From contig NC_052481.1 of NCBI RefSeq assembly GCF_009730915.1, forward strand, positions 21,364,461-21,428,460: 64,000 bases of DNA, read 5' to 3'. This DNA is from Dioscorea cayenensis subsp. rotundata. Its lineage: Eukaryota > Streptophyta > Magnoliopsida > Dioscoreales > Dioscoreaceae. The notes under the pieces are model-generated. The model was not told the origin of the DNA. It worked only from the letters and a program-made list of their open reading frames with translations, and searched no databases. Positions 63,830 to 64,000 of this stretch are shown piece by piece (position 1 is the stretch's first letter; every line of letters begins with the position of its first letter). The translations under genes were made by a program, and so were the position numbers.

Positions 63830-64000
63830 CTAATTTTTAGCATCAGAGAAGAGATGAACGTAATCCATAGGACAATAAGGTTGAAACCATTCAGCAAAGA
63901 AGCCTTTCTTCCTTCTTGGATTGCATCCCATGTCCTTGGAAAGTTGATCATTGTACCAAATGTGGACAGTGCTGATACTTGATCTCCTAAAATGATCACC
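63830..64000 (-). CDS. Last coding piece of a probable flavin-containing monooxygenase (partial)
   Basis: A minus-strand frame open from the window edge to TAG at 63830–63832 (56 codons plus stop). It reads ...[19 protein letters not shown], then [13 protein letters not shown] and [16 protein letters not shown]. This basic [12 protein letters not shown]...PMDY tail matches, from memory, the C-terminus of plant FMO1-like flavin monooxygenases. The FAD and NADPH domains lie outside the window, so the family is an inference from the tail alone. Confidence 0.55.
   Translation of the reverse strand, partial: GDHFRRSSISTVHIWYNDQLSKDMGCNPRRKKGFFAEWFQPYCPMDYVHLFSDAKN

Noticed and set aside
1-64000. 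CRISPR arrays, operons, tRNA or rRNA genes
   Set aside because: No regularly spaced repeats with unique spacers, no cloverleaf or rRNA sequence recognised by reading. A tRNA scan was not possible here.

Overview
The window is plant nuclear DNA. It is strongly AT-rich, with intron-split genes (GT–AG splice sites, one GC–AG), plant-only families (3R-MYB, MLO, LRR receptor-like protein, GRXS17, CHER1/CTL1-type choline transporter-like protein), LINE retrotransposon remains and a foldback element. The species cannot be named from the sequence. A flowering plant is certain, and a low-GC monocot is a guess only.

Layout: 1–2.8 kb is the 3' part of a 3R-MYB transcription factor (+), which converges on a catalase gene (−, 3.45–5.94 kb). 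Just upstream of the catalase promoter lies a 3.1-kb LINE insertion whose 5' half is inverted, flanked by a perfect 13-bp duplication (6.45–9.61 kb). 9.6–17.5 kb is AT-rich and holds two old diverged copies of one segment, the second interrupted by a short 5'-truncated LINE. A decayed second catalase copy lies at 17.5–18.8 kb. Next come a 77-residue conserved-looking protein (20.0–20.2 kb) and an 18-exon ABCF3/GCN20-type ABC ATPase (21.0–29.8 kb, −). An LRR receptor-like protein (31.7–35.06 kb, −) runs into an exactly 1000-N gap. Right of the gap follow an RMA-type RING E3 ligase (38.6–41.3 kb, +) behind a G-box-dense promoter, monothiol glutaredoxin GRXS17 (42.0–45.7 kb, −), a choline transporter-like protein (48.3–53.1 kb, +) and a 15-exon MLO protein (55.4–58.7 kb, −). 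The distal 5 kb is AT-rich, with a 336-bp inverted-repeat element and the last coding piece of a probable flavin monooxygenase at the right edge.

The genes do not form a pathway; this is an ordinary gene neighbourhood. The most consequential observation is technical. Six of the eight larger genes carry single-base insertions, ten clear and one probable, with no deletions. Removing each one restores conserved protein and makes the exon sum a whole number of codons (catalase 492 aa, ABCF3 717 aa, GRXS17 501 aa, CTL1 702 aa, RMA 226 aa). MLO and the receptor-like protein carry none. This looks like uncorrected insertion error in the assembly, so apparent pseudogenes here should not be taken at face value. 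The 17.5-kb catalase copy is different: it has many substitutions and stops and is genuinely decayed. I found no sign of an undescribed multi-gene system.
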